Shown here piece by piece: positions 1 to 5,961 of a stretch of 5,961 nt of DNA. How positions within the stretch are numbered: the first letter of the stretch is position 1; the number at the start of each line of letters is the position of its first letter. The notes beneath the pieces were generated by a model. It was not told the origin of the DNA, made no database searches, and saw only the letters and a program-made list of their open reading frames with translations. This stretch comes from Planctomycetaceae bacterium (GTDB lineage Bacteria > Planctomycetota > Planctomycetia > Planctomycetales > Planctomycetaceae): NCBI GenBank assembly GCA_003445035.1, contig DLVV01000415.1:5626-11586 (forward strand). The letters run 5' to 3'. The translations under genes and the position numbers were made by a program.

Positions 1-452
1 AGACGACTCGCGTCTACTACGAACCCGGGCTCGTCGATATGGGAGAAGGACACATCGTGGCCCTGCACCGCACCGGCCAGTGCCAGGATGGCCGTTCCGG
101 ACTGTTCTGGCGGAATGAATCGCGGAATGGCGGCAAGACGTGGACGGATCCGGTGGAAACGAACATCACTTCCGGAGCATGTCCTCGGCTGCTCAAGCTC
201 TCCGACGGTCGGCTGCTGCTGACCTTTGGCCGGCGTTTTGCACCGTTTGGACTGTACGCACGGCTGAGCGACGATGCGGGCCGGACATGGGGGCCAACCT
301 CCTGGCTGCTGCGGTCCGCTCCGGATCGCAACCAGGGGTACAGTTCGTCGCTGGAACTGAAACCCGGTCGTATCTTCACGGCGTGTTACGCCCGCAACAA
401 AAACGGAGTGACCGGGATCACCGGCACGTTCTGGAAGACGCCACCGATGTGA
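1..452 (+). CDS. BNR/Asp-box sialidase-family protein, C-terminal part (5' end outside window)
   Basis: The reading frame is open from the left edge (first full codon at base 3) and stops with TGA at 450-452, so about 149 C-terminal residues are present. The ATG at 39 is internal, because coding-like sequence (TTRVYYEPGLVD) precedes it. Two Asp-box-like motifs are visible, SRNGGKTW and SDDAGRTW, each followed by a Gly/Pro-rich turn, as in BNR-repeat six-bladed sialidase propellers. NQGYSSSLEL plus GRIFTACYA, and the ending GVTGITGTFWKTP, match the usual last blade of BNR_2-type exo-alpha-sialidase relatives, so the end looks natural. Known members cleave terminal sialic acids, but many environmental relatives have no proven substrate. 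The active-site N-terminal half is not visible, so activity cannot be judged. It lies 163 bp upstream of another sialidase-like gene on the same strand. Confidence 0.85.
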   Translation, partial: TTRVYYEPGLVDMGEGHIVALHRTGQCQDGRSGLFWRNESRNGGKTWTDPVETNITSGACPRLLKLSDGRLLLTFGRRFAPFGLYARLSDDAGRTWGPTSWLLRSAPDRNQGYSSSLELKPGRIFTACYARNKNGVTGITGTFWKTPPM

Positions 453-479
453 TCCCGAGTTGGCGGCTGTGCGTCGGGA

Positions 480-492
480 CTGGTCCGACCAG
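480..492. terminator. 13-bp palindrome 28 bp past the first gene; possible terminator
   Basis: CTGGTC-C-GACCAG is a perfect inverted repeat with 6-bp arms and one central base. As RNA it would fold as a 5-bp stem with a CCG loop. No T-tract follows, so it is not a classical intrinsic terminator. Its position just past the stop codon of the sialidase-family gene is the main reason to list it. A role in termination or transcript stability is inference. Confidence 0.25.
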
Positions 493-512
493 GCAGCGTT
501 GGCCAAGCCTTC

Positions 513-529
513 GGAGCATCGACTGCTCC
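513..529. other. Short hairpin in the spacer before the mosaic gene
   Basis: GGAGCA-TCGAC-TGCTCC is a perfect 6-bp stem with a 5-base loop, 87 bp upstream of the next ATG. The rest of the spacer (453-615) holds smaller inverted repeats (TGCC-AGAT-GGCA at 540-551, GCCGG-CA-CCGGC at 581-592). I see no convincing -35/-10 pair or known riboswitch. It could be part of a structured leader or chance in G+C-rich DNA. Confidence 0.25.
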
Positions 530-615
530 ACCGTGAGCATGCCAGATGGCAGGTTGTGGTGTACGCTAAAGGCTTATCCCGCCGGCACCGGCCAATCCTC
601 GGTCTCCCGAATTAA

Positions 616-3366
616 ATGACAAGACGAATGCACATGACACACCGAAATGTCTGTTTCTGGACGCTGGCTGTCACGATTTCTCTTTCGATGGCTGCCACGC
701 GTGTCGTCGCGGAGCCAGCCCTGCCGGCCAAGGCCAAGAGCGTCCGGAAAATTGTGAGCGACGGCCGTCACAACGCATTCGCCGCTTTTGTGAAGTGGCA
801 AGACCAGTATTGGCTGGCATTTCGCAAGGGGACGGGCCACGTGGCTCGGGACGGCGACCTGGCCGTGATCCGTTCCTCGGACACCAGGACCTGGCAGTCG
901 TCAGTCACACTCGACGTATCCGGCGACGATCGGGACGCGCAACTGCTGCCAACCCCCAAACGGCTCTTCCTTTATATCAACAGTCTCAACGGCGGCCGTT
1001 TCCATGTTTCGGTGAGTTATACCGATGATGGCCGGGCATGGAGCAAGCCTCAACCGGTCTACCGAGACGGCTTCATTCTCTGGAAACCCATTCAGCACAA
1101 GGGACGATACTACGCCGCCGCTCACCGCCCCGGCCCGAACCCGAGTCGCGAATCTCACCTGGTCACGTCCACCGATGGCATCGAGTGGACCAAGGTGTCG
1201 ACGATTCGTGCCGGACAGGGCGAGAGCGAGACCACTCTGCACTTTGGTGCCGACGGACGTTTGACCGCCTTCCTGAGATCACAGGTCACCGTCGGGGGAG
1301 CGATTCTCGAATCGCTTCCTCCGTACGCCAAGTGGACCGAACGCCCGGCCGGAGTGCATCTGTCGGGCCAAGCCGTGCACACCTTTGGCGGGGTCACCTA
1401 CCTGATGGGCCGCTACCTGGGATACGACCCACCCGTCCCGGCTTCCACGCTGCGGTCCCAGGTTGGCGGACGTCGGCTCGACCAGGCCACGATGATCTAC
1501 ACCTTTGAGAGCGGGCAGATCCGCCCGTATTGTCTACTGGGGCCGCTCGACGGTAACCACGACAGTTCCTACGCCGCCGCGGTTGCCGACGGCGACGACA
1601 TGCTGGTGGTCTTTCACCGGGCGGCTCATCCGTACGCGGGGGAGTTTCGTTTCAAGGATGCTGCAGACATCTTTCTGGCGCGTGTTCCACTGAAACCCGC
1701 GCGTGCCTCCTCGGCCGTGAAGGTTCCCGGCCACACTCGCATCGTGATCCAGGGGGCCGACGATGTCATCGACGGATCGGTCAGCACGACCAACGCGGCC
1801 TCGTTCTCTCAACCGACGCTCAAGGCCAACGGCTATGCCTGGTCGTCGTACGAAACCGCGCTCATGCGTTTCAACCTGTCACGCATCGCGCCCGCCCGGC
1901 ATGGTCGACTGAAGAAGGCTGTTCTCAGGCTACACGTGGTCAGCGCCAAGAACCCCAAAAAGAAAATCACGACCGTCGCCCCGACCAACATCGCGTGGAA
2001 CCACAAGGCCACGTTTCGCTCGCCACTGGGCAACAAGTCCACTTGGCCCGTCCGCCAGGAGCATCCCAATATCAATTATGCGATGCGGCCCGGTTTGGTA
2101 TCCCGTCGCGTCATCGAGAAACCGGGGGTCGTGGAGTTTGACGTCACCGGCATCGTGGAACGCTGGCTGTTTCAGGATATGGACAACCTCGGCCTGATGG
2201 TCACGGCCAGCCCTCCGATTTTCGGTCAACCTGACCAGGGCAGCTGGCTGCTGGCTTTCGCCTCAACCGAGGCCAAGAGCAAACACCGCCCTGCCCTGGT
2301 CATCGATCTGCAGGGCACTCCGCCGGATCCTGCCGAGGTCAACAAAAACGCGCTGGCGCTGTTTCCTTCCGCTCAACTCGCCCCGATCCGGGATCCTTAC
2401 CACTTTGTCTATTACAGCGTCGGGTCGCAGAAGATGTGGAAACAACTGCCGACGATCAACATGACCACCTACGACAGTTTCGGCACGTGGCTCGCGCCCC
2501 GCGGTGTCATGAACCTGGCGTGGGCAGACGGAGGGCCCGTCGACTGGCTTCGCACCAAGGCGGCCTACTCGACGTACTACACCGGCACGGCACGAAACTA
2601 CCCGCTGGGGCTCTGTGGGCACGAGTCTAATTTGCAAGGCGAGCAGGCCGGCTGGCTGTCGGAGGCTTTTCGGGCGGCGAAGCGGAGTTACCCGGATCGC
2701 TTTCTGGCTTACTACTACAGGGGAGAGTCTCACATGGCCCGGTTGGCTGGGGAAGGTCATGTCGACCTGTTGATCCAGGAAGGGTACACGCATATGTACA
2801 AGCAGATCCCCCGCAAGGGATTTGCCATCGGCATGGCAGGCATCAAGCATCGCATCGACACGGCTCGCAAACATGGTGCCATCCAACGTCACGTGGTGAT
2901 GCTCGGACACATCTGCAAGTCGAACGAATACCATCCCGGCCATCAGCTGACTGCCGAGAAGATCGACCAGATGATCGGCGAGTTGAGGCGGTATGCCCCG
3001 GAAATGCCGGGCATTGGTTTTTACGGGCTGGGGGGTGAGACGCTGGCCCTGGACTGTGACCGCCTGGCCCACAAACATTTTGTCGCCCCGGCCCCCGATG
3101 TCCTGATCCAGACGCCGATGTTCGGACAGACACTGACGACACCGCATGTCACGATCCAGGTCCGCGCGACACCCAAAGACAAGCGGAAGATCACCGGATA
3201 CCGCTGGTTCATCGACAATCGTCTTGTCGCCACAACCAAGACGCCGGAATACACGTGGGATTTGCGAGGCGACCATTCCGGGCATCACACCGTGACTGTC
3301 CACGCGATAGACAATGGCTGGAATCGCGCCGCTTCGCAGATCGCAGTCCGAGTCGCCAGACCCTGA
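616..3366 (+). CDS. Secreted multidomain protein: sialidase-like propeller, DNRLRE/CBM96-like module, probable TIM-barrel module, Ig-like tail
   Basis: This 916-residue protein begins with a probable signal peptide (basic start, hydrophobic stretch 13-27, likely cut after VVA at 32), so it should be exported. Residues 42-360 resemble a sialidase-superfamily propeller: HNAFAAFVKWQDQYWLAFR opens it, and degenerate Asp-box motifs follow (SSDTRTW 87-93, YTDDGRAW 135-142, STDGIEW 185-191). Residues 366-567 look like a DNRLRE/CBM96-type beta-sandwich: ALMRFNLSRI, LKKAVLRLHV, VEFDVTGIVERW, and a closing RPALVIDLQG. Residues 583-828 are probably a (beta/alpha) barrel of unknown function, with GHES, YYYRGES, LIQEGYTH and MPGIGFYG. 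Residues 838-914 form an Ig-like fold (GYRWFIDN, HTVTVHAIDNGWN). The start is uncertain: a stop codon (613-615) directly precedes ATG 616, so 616, 628 and 634 are all possible and no ribosome binding site decides. The substrate is unknown. Sugar binding or cleavage at the cell surface is inferred. Confidence 0.85.
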   Translation: MTRRMHMTHRNVCFWTLAVTISLSMAATRVVAEPALPAKAKSVRKIVSDGRHNAFAAFVKWQDQYWLAFRKGTGHVARDGDLAVIRSSDTRTWQSSVTLDVSGDDRDAQLLPTPKRLFLYINSLNGGRFHVSVSYTDDGRAWSKPQPVYRDGFILWKPIQHKGRYYAAAHRPGPNPSRESHLVTSTDGIEWTKVSTIRAGQGESETTLHFGADGRLTAFLRSQVTVGGAILESLPPYAKWTERPAGVHLSGQAVHTFGGVTYLMGRYLGYDPPVPASTLRSQVGGRRLDQATMIYTFESGQIRPYCLLGPLDGNHDSSYAAAVADGDDMLVVFHRAAHPYAGEFRFKDAADIFLARVPLKPARASSAVKVPGHTRIVIQGADDVIDGSVSTTNAASFSQPTLKANGYAWSSYETALMRFNLSRIAPARHGRLKKAVLRLHVVSAKNPKKKITTVAPTNIAWNHKATFRSPLGNKSTWPVRQEHPNINYAMRPGLVSRRVIEKPGVVEFDVTGIVERWLFQDMDNLGLMVTASPPIFGQPDQGSWLLAFASTEAKSKHRPALVIDLQGTPPDPAEVNKNALALFPSAQLAPIRDPYHFVYYSVGSQKMWKQLPTINMTTYDSFGTWLAPRGVMNLAWADGGPVDWLRTKAAYSTYYTGTARNYPLGLCGHESNLQGEQAGWLSEAFRAAKRSYPDRFLAYYYRGESHMARLAGEGHVDLLIQEGYTHMYKQIPRKGFAIGMAGIKHRIDTARKHGAIQRHVVMLGHICKSNEYHPGHQLTAEKIDQMIGELRRYAPEMPGIGFYGLGGETLALDCDRLAHKHFVAPAPDVLIQTPMFGQTLTTPHVTIQVRATPKDKRKITGYRWFIDNRLVATTKTPEYTWDLRGDHSGHHTVTVHAIDNGWNRAASQIAVRVARP

Positions 3367-3373
3367 TTCGGCG

Positions 3374-3386
3374 CGATCCCGGATCG
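3374..3386. terminator. 13-bp palindrome 7 bp past the mosaic gene; possible terminator
   Basis: CGATCC-C-GGATCG is a perfect inverted repeat with 6-bp arms around one central base, just after the TGA at 3364-3366. It would fold as a 5-bp stem with a CCG loop. There is no T-tract. It has the same geometry as the palindromes at 480-492 and 5071-5083 but a different sequence. A termination role is inferred from position only. Confidence 0.3.
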
Positions 3387-3472
3387 ATGCGGGGGCCGAC
3401 GGTTCGGATCCAGCGGGTTGAACGCTTCGGTCGAGGGCGGGAGACTGGGGCGATGGTGGCACTTGTCTCCCG

Positions 3473-3502
3473 GGCAGGACTGGAGCTTGCCAGTCCGCTG
3501 CC
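3473..3502. other. Strong hairpin in the spacer between the mosaic gene and the 502-residue propeller gene
   Basis: GGCAGGACTGG (3473-3483), loop AGCTTG (3484-3489), then CCAGTCC, a 2-base GC bulge, and TGCC (3490-3502) give an 11-bp stem with one small bulge. A competing pairing exists: GTGGCA at 3456-3461 is complementary to TGCCAC at 3499-3504. The hairpin ends 67 bp before the ATG at 3570, and no T-run follows. It could be a T-less terminator for the upstream gene, an RNA-stabilising element between operon genes, or a leader structure. The rest of 3367-3569 shows no gene I can support. Confidence 0.4.
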
Positions 3503-3569
3503 ACGAGTGTTCCGGTTGGGCTTCCGGGTGCACTGGAGTCCACAACGTGGCCTGGATTGGGATCAGAAA

Positions 3570-5078
3570 ATGGATCGCAACATCACGAAGCAGAATCGCC
3601 TTTCACCAACCGTGGGGGTGATCGTTGTCTTGGCTTCGGTCGTCTGTGGATATGCCGCAGAGCCAATCAATATTGGATCGAGACGCGAATTGTTTGTGGA
3701 TGATCACTTGATCGAACGGATCAGTGGTACGGGAGCACTTCGATTGCACCACCCGATTCCGCGGGAGGTATCAATCGTTCACGATGCTCCATGGGAGGGC
3801 ACGGCGTCGGCTTCCCACACTGTGTTCCAGGACGGTGATCGTTATCGGATGTACTACCGTGGCTGGGACTTCTGGTTTGCCAAGGGGATGCTCCATTTCA
3901 GCAAGCCGGTCACATGCTATGCGGAGAGCAAGGACGGGATTCACTGGAAGAAACCGGACCTGGGCCTGGTCGAATTCGAAGGGTCAAAGAAGAACAACAT
4001 CATCCGAAATGGAATTGGCGGCCTGAATTTTGCGCCGTTCATTGACCACAACCCGGCTTGCCCTCCCGAAGCTCGCTACAAAGCCGTTGGGGGCGTTCTC
4101 GCCGAGGGGGGAATGCATGTGTTCAAGTCCAAAGACGGGATCCGTTGGTCGCGGATCCAGCAGAACGCCGTATTGACCAAGGGACCGTTCGATTCCGTCA
4201 ATCTCGCATTCTGGGATTCGACAGCTGGAAAATATCGGGCCTATCGGAGGTGGATCACCGGGGGGCGACGGGCCATTCGCACGATCTCTTCGCACGATCT
4301 CGTCCACTGGGAGCAGGCAGCCGATCTCACCTTCGCGGATTCGCCGAAAGAGGAGCTCTATGAAAATCGGGTGTTTCCCTATCCACGGGCACCGCACATC
4401 CTGTTGGGACTGCCAACCCGGTATATCGAACGTGGCTGGTCTCCATCGATGAAAGCCCTGCCCGACCCCGAAGACAGGGCCGAGCGTGCAGCCCTCAGCG
4501 AACGATTCGGGACCGCACTGACTGAAACACTCTTGATGGCCAGCCGGGATGGAGTCCATTTCAAGCGATGGAACGAGGCGTTTCTGCGGCCTGGTGCTCA
4601 ACGACCCGGAACCTGGCAATACGGGAATCAACACGTGGCGTGGCAGATTGTCGAGACTCGGTCCATGTTGCCCGGGGCGGCTCCAGAGTTGTCCATCTAT
4701 GGGCCGGAGCGTTATTGGAAGGGAAAAGGTGGCGTGCTGAGACGATACACGCTGCGACTGGACGGGTTTGTGTCCGCCTCGGCCGGGTGGAAAGGCGGAC
4801 AATTGCTGACAAAACCGCTCGTGTTTGATGGGACGTCCCTGGAAATCAACTTCGCGACATCTGCTGCGGGTTCGTTGCGGATTGAGATCCAGGACAAACA
4901 GGGAACCCCGATCGACGGTTTCCGGCTGGCGGATTGTCCGGCGATGTTTGGTGATACCGTCGACCGTCGGGTGACATGGACCGGCGGCGGCGCACTTTCC
5001 GCACTTGCTGGAAAAGCTGTGAGGGTCTGTTTCGAGTTGAAGGACGCCGACCTGTACTCCTTTCGATTCACCCGGTAA
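3570..5078 (+). CDS. Secreted five-bladed-propeller protein, GH32/GH43-clan-like, substrate unknown
   Basis: This 502-residue protein starts with a signal peptide (MDRNITKQNR, hydrophobic 13-29, probable cut after GYAA at 30). ATG 3570 is chosen because it begins that peptide. The frame is open upstream to 3255, but that part overlaps the previous gene by 112 bp and is Arg-rich and unlike a protein. INIGSRRELFVDDHLIE at 33-49 is a typical opening for this planctomycete-style family. Blade motifs of the S-x-D-G-x-x-W type recur at 119-126 (ESKDGIHW), 186-193 (KSKDGIRW), 240-247 (SSHDLVHW) and 324-331 (ASRDGVHF). YRMYYRGW at 92-99 also fits a sugar-active propeller. Residues 424-502 form a probable beta-sandwich ending in LKDADLYSFRF. 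Related folds include furanosidases and fructosidases, but I cannot assign a reaction or catalytic residues. It may share a transcript with the upstream genes and converges with the minus-strand gene. Confidence 0.85.
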   Translation: MDRNITKQNRLSPTVGVIVVLASVVCGYAAEPINIGSRRELFVDDHLIERISGTGALRLHHPIPREVSIVHDAPWEGTASASHTVFQDGDRYRMYYRGWDFWFAKGMLHFSKPVTCYAESKDGIHWKKPDLGLVEFEGSKKNNIIRNGIGGLNFAPFIDHNPACPPEARYKAVGGVLAEGGMHVFKSKDGIRWSRIQQNAVLTKGPFDSVNLAFWDSTAGKYRAYRRWITGGRRAIRTISSHDLVHWEQAADLTFADSPKEELYENRVFPYPRAPHILLGLPTRYIERGWSPSMKALPDPEDRAERAALSERFGTALTETLLMASRDGVHFKRWNEAFLRPGAQRPGTWQYGNQHVAWQIVETRSMLPGAAPELSIYGPERYWKGKGGVLRRYTLRLDGFVSASAGWKGGQLLTKPLVFDGTSLEINFATSAAGSLRIEIQDKQGTPIDGFRLADCPAMFGDTVDRRVTWTGGGALSALAGKAVRVCFELKDADLYSFRFTR

Positions 5079-5083
5079 CCGGG
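5071..5083. terminator. 13-bp palindrome containing the stop codon of the 502-residue propeller gene; possible bidirectional terminator
   Basis: CCCGGT-A-ACCGGG is a perfect inverted repeat with 6-bp arms. The TAA stop (5076-5078) forms the loop of a 5-bp CCCGG/CCGGG stem. It lies in the junction of two convergent genes whose stop codons are separated by 6 bp, so one element could serve both strands. The stem is short and no T-tract follows on either side, so the call rests on position and symmetry. Confidence 0.35.
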
Positions 5084-5084
5084 C

Positions 5085-5961
5085 TCACTCGCTCGACGGT
5101 TGGCGCTGCTTTGGTCGTTTAGGAGGTGTCATGACTCCAAAGCGGATGACCTTGTCACCGTAGAGTGGATCATAGTAGTGGCCGCCTTCGCGGTAATCGG
5201 CGTTCCACTGTCGAGTGCCGTCTTCTTTTGTCCGGTAGATGAACGGGGAGAGATGTAACCGCTCTTTGTGCCATCGCCCGGTCTTGCCCGACGGGATTTC
5301 TGTGCCTCGCCCGTAGATCATCAGGCCGCCCTTGCCTCGGACTTCGAATTGTGGGCCGATCTTCCGGTGCTCGTGACTCACGTTCATGAGCTTGTGGCCC
5401 AGTTCATGAGCGATCGTGCGACCGCCCTTCCCTCCCTGCCGACACAACGTGATGACACCGCGAATTCGACGAGGGATCCGTGTCTCGAACAAGTAGGCCG
5501 GAAGGGACAGTCCGCCGGTTGGAATGGATTTGATTTGTGGCCGGTCTTTCACGGTCCGATCGTAGTAGGCCATCCGTACCTGTTTCAGGTAAAGCAGGTA
5601 GATCGTTCGATGGTTCTCGGCATGACGCTCGATGATGCCCTCGAAGGCGTTCCTGGCTTCCTTTGTCAATTTCCAGCCGGCGGAGCGAAAGCCCACGTAC
5701 GTGTTGGTCTCTGGAGGCGCAGGGAATCCCGTGACGTCGTTGGCCTGCACGGCGAGCCACGATGAGGGAACCATGGCTCGCTTGACCGACAGTAGTTTCA
5801 GTTGGACACCCGCCTTGGCAAAGATCTCCTTGGCACGCACAAAGGACGCGACCAGGTCATTGGGCGAGGCGACGTAGCCGTGAGGCTTGCCGTCGGTTTC
5901 CCCCAGGTAAATGGCAACATCCACAGTGGGGACGGCAGCCTTCAGGTCGTGATTGATCGTG
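5085..5961 (-). CDS. Zincin-like metalloprotease, N-terminus outside window
   Basis: The minus-strand frame runs from the right edge to a TGA at 5085-5087, giving about 291 residues without a beginning. The GTG at 5922-5924 is probably not the start: codons before it stay open to the edge and read like protein (TINHDLKAAVPT). GRTIAHELGHKLMNVSHEH (codons around 5365-5420) has the zinc-protease HExxH core, with H and E at 5406-5408 and 5403-5405. A further His follows seven positions after the second His, and GLMIYGRG about 25 residues past HELGH resembles a metzincin Met-turn. In standard metzincins the third His is one position nearer (HExxHxxGxxH), so the class is uncertain. The C-terminus is short, basic and Pro-rich (PPKRPKQRQPSSE). 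The signal peptide, if any, lies outside. It is convergent with the propeller gene, hence a separate transcript. The substrate is unknown. Confidence 0.75.
   Translation of the reverse strand, partial: TINHDLKAAVPTVDVAIYLGETDGKPHGYVASPNDLVASFVRAKEIFAKAGVQLKLLSVKRAMVPSSWLAVQANDVTGFPAPPETNTYVGFRSAGWKLTKEARNAFEGIIERHAENHRTIYLLYLKQVRMAYYDRTVKDRPQIKSIPTGGLSLPAYLFETRIPRRIRGVITLCRQGGKGGRTIAHELGHKLMNVSHEHRKIGPQFEVRGKGGLMIYGRGTEIPSGKTGRWHKERLHLSPFIYRTKEDGTRQWNADYREGGHYYDPLYGDKVIRFGVMTPPKRPKQRQPSSE

Noticed and set aside
453..615. Possible sigma-70-like promoter (TTGTGG at 554-559)
   Set aside because: No acceptable -10 box lies at the right spacing.
140..619. Frame +2 reading through the end of the first gene to a TGA overlapping the ATG at 616 (ATGA), suggesting a frameshifted tail or coupled small gene
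   Set aside because: The translation after 452 has no sialidase or other recognisable features, and the first gene already ends with a family-typical GTFW terminus. The ATGA overlap is probably chance.
2263..3543. Long open frame on the minus strand (426 codons) opposite the mosaic gene
   Set aside because: It lies antisense to well-supported coding sequence, its translation is rich in Arg, Pro, Asp and Val without domain-like patterns, and such mirror frames are common in G+C-rich genes.
3255..3569. Upstream extension of the 502-residue propeller gene to an ATG at 3255 or 3453
   Set aside because: It would overlap the previous gene by 112 bp (3255 case), reads as Arg-rich low-complexity protein, and would bury the clear signal peptide that begins at 3570.
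3621..3661. Lipoprotein signal around Cys26 of the 502-residue propeller protein
   Set aside because: The residues before the Cys (SVV) do not fit a lipobox, which needs a small residue at -1. The AA-E cut site further on fits an ordinary signal peptide.
5085..5924. GTG at 5922-5924 as the start of the metalloprotease-like gene
   Set aside because: The frame remains open and protein-like to the window edge, and the GTG falls in a hydrophobic strand (TVDVAIYLG), so it is most likely an internal valine.

Overview
This G+C-rich window (about 60% by eye) carries four genes in two orientations. Large secreted beta-propeller proteins, weak or absent Shine-Dalgarno sites, a DNRLRE-type module and no SusC/SusD pair suggest a member of the Planctomycetota or a relative (Verrucomicrobiota, Lentisphaerota). 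This is inference from protein style, not a database match. I see no tRNA, rRNA, CRISPR array, insertion sequence or transposase.

Layout from left to right: (1) the 3' end of a BNR/Asp-box sialidase-family gene that enters from the left edge and stops at 452; (2) a 163-bp spacer with short inverted repeats; (3) a 916-residue secreted mosaic protein (616-3366) with a sialidase-like propeller, a DNRLRE/CBM96-like module, an uncharacterised probable TIM-barrel module and an Ig-like tail; (4) a 203-bp spacer with a strong hairpin; (5) a 502-residue secreted five-bladed-propeller, glycosidase-like protein (3570-5078); (6) on the minus strand, ending only 6 bp from gene 3, the 3' part of a zinc-metalloprotease-like gene (HELGH motif) that runs off the right edge.

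The three plus-strand genes look like part of a cluster for recognising or breaking down an extracellular glycan. Two have visible signal peptides and all three have propeller motifs of the S-x-D-G-x-x-W type. The substrate cannot be read from the sequence. The convergent metalloprotease-like gene belongs to a separate transcription unit and need not share that role.

The most notable points are the module combination in the 916-residue protein, its unassigned C-terminal barrel-like region, the off-by-one spacing of the third histidine in the metalloprotease motif, and three 13-bp palindromes of identical geometry (6+1+6) at or just past the 3' ends of the three plus-strand genes.
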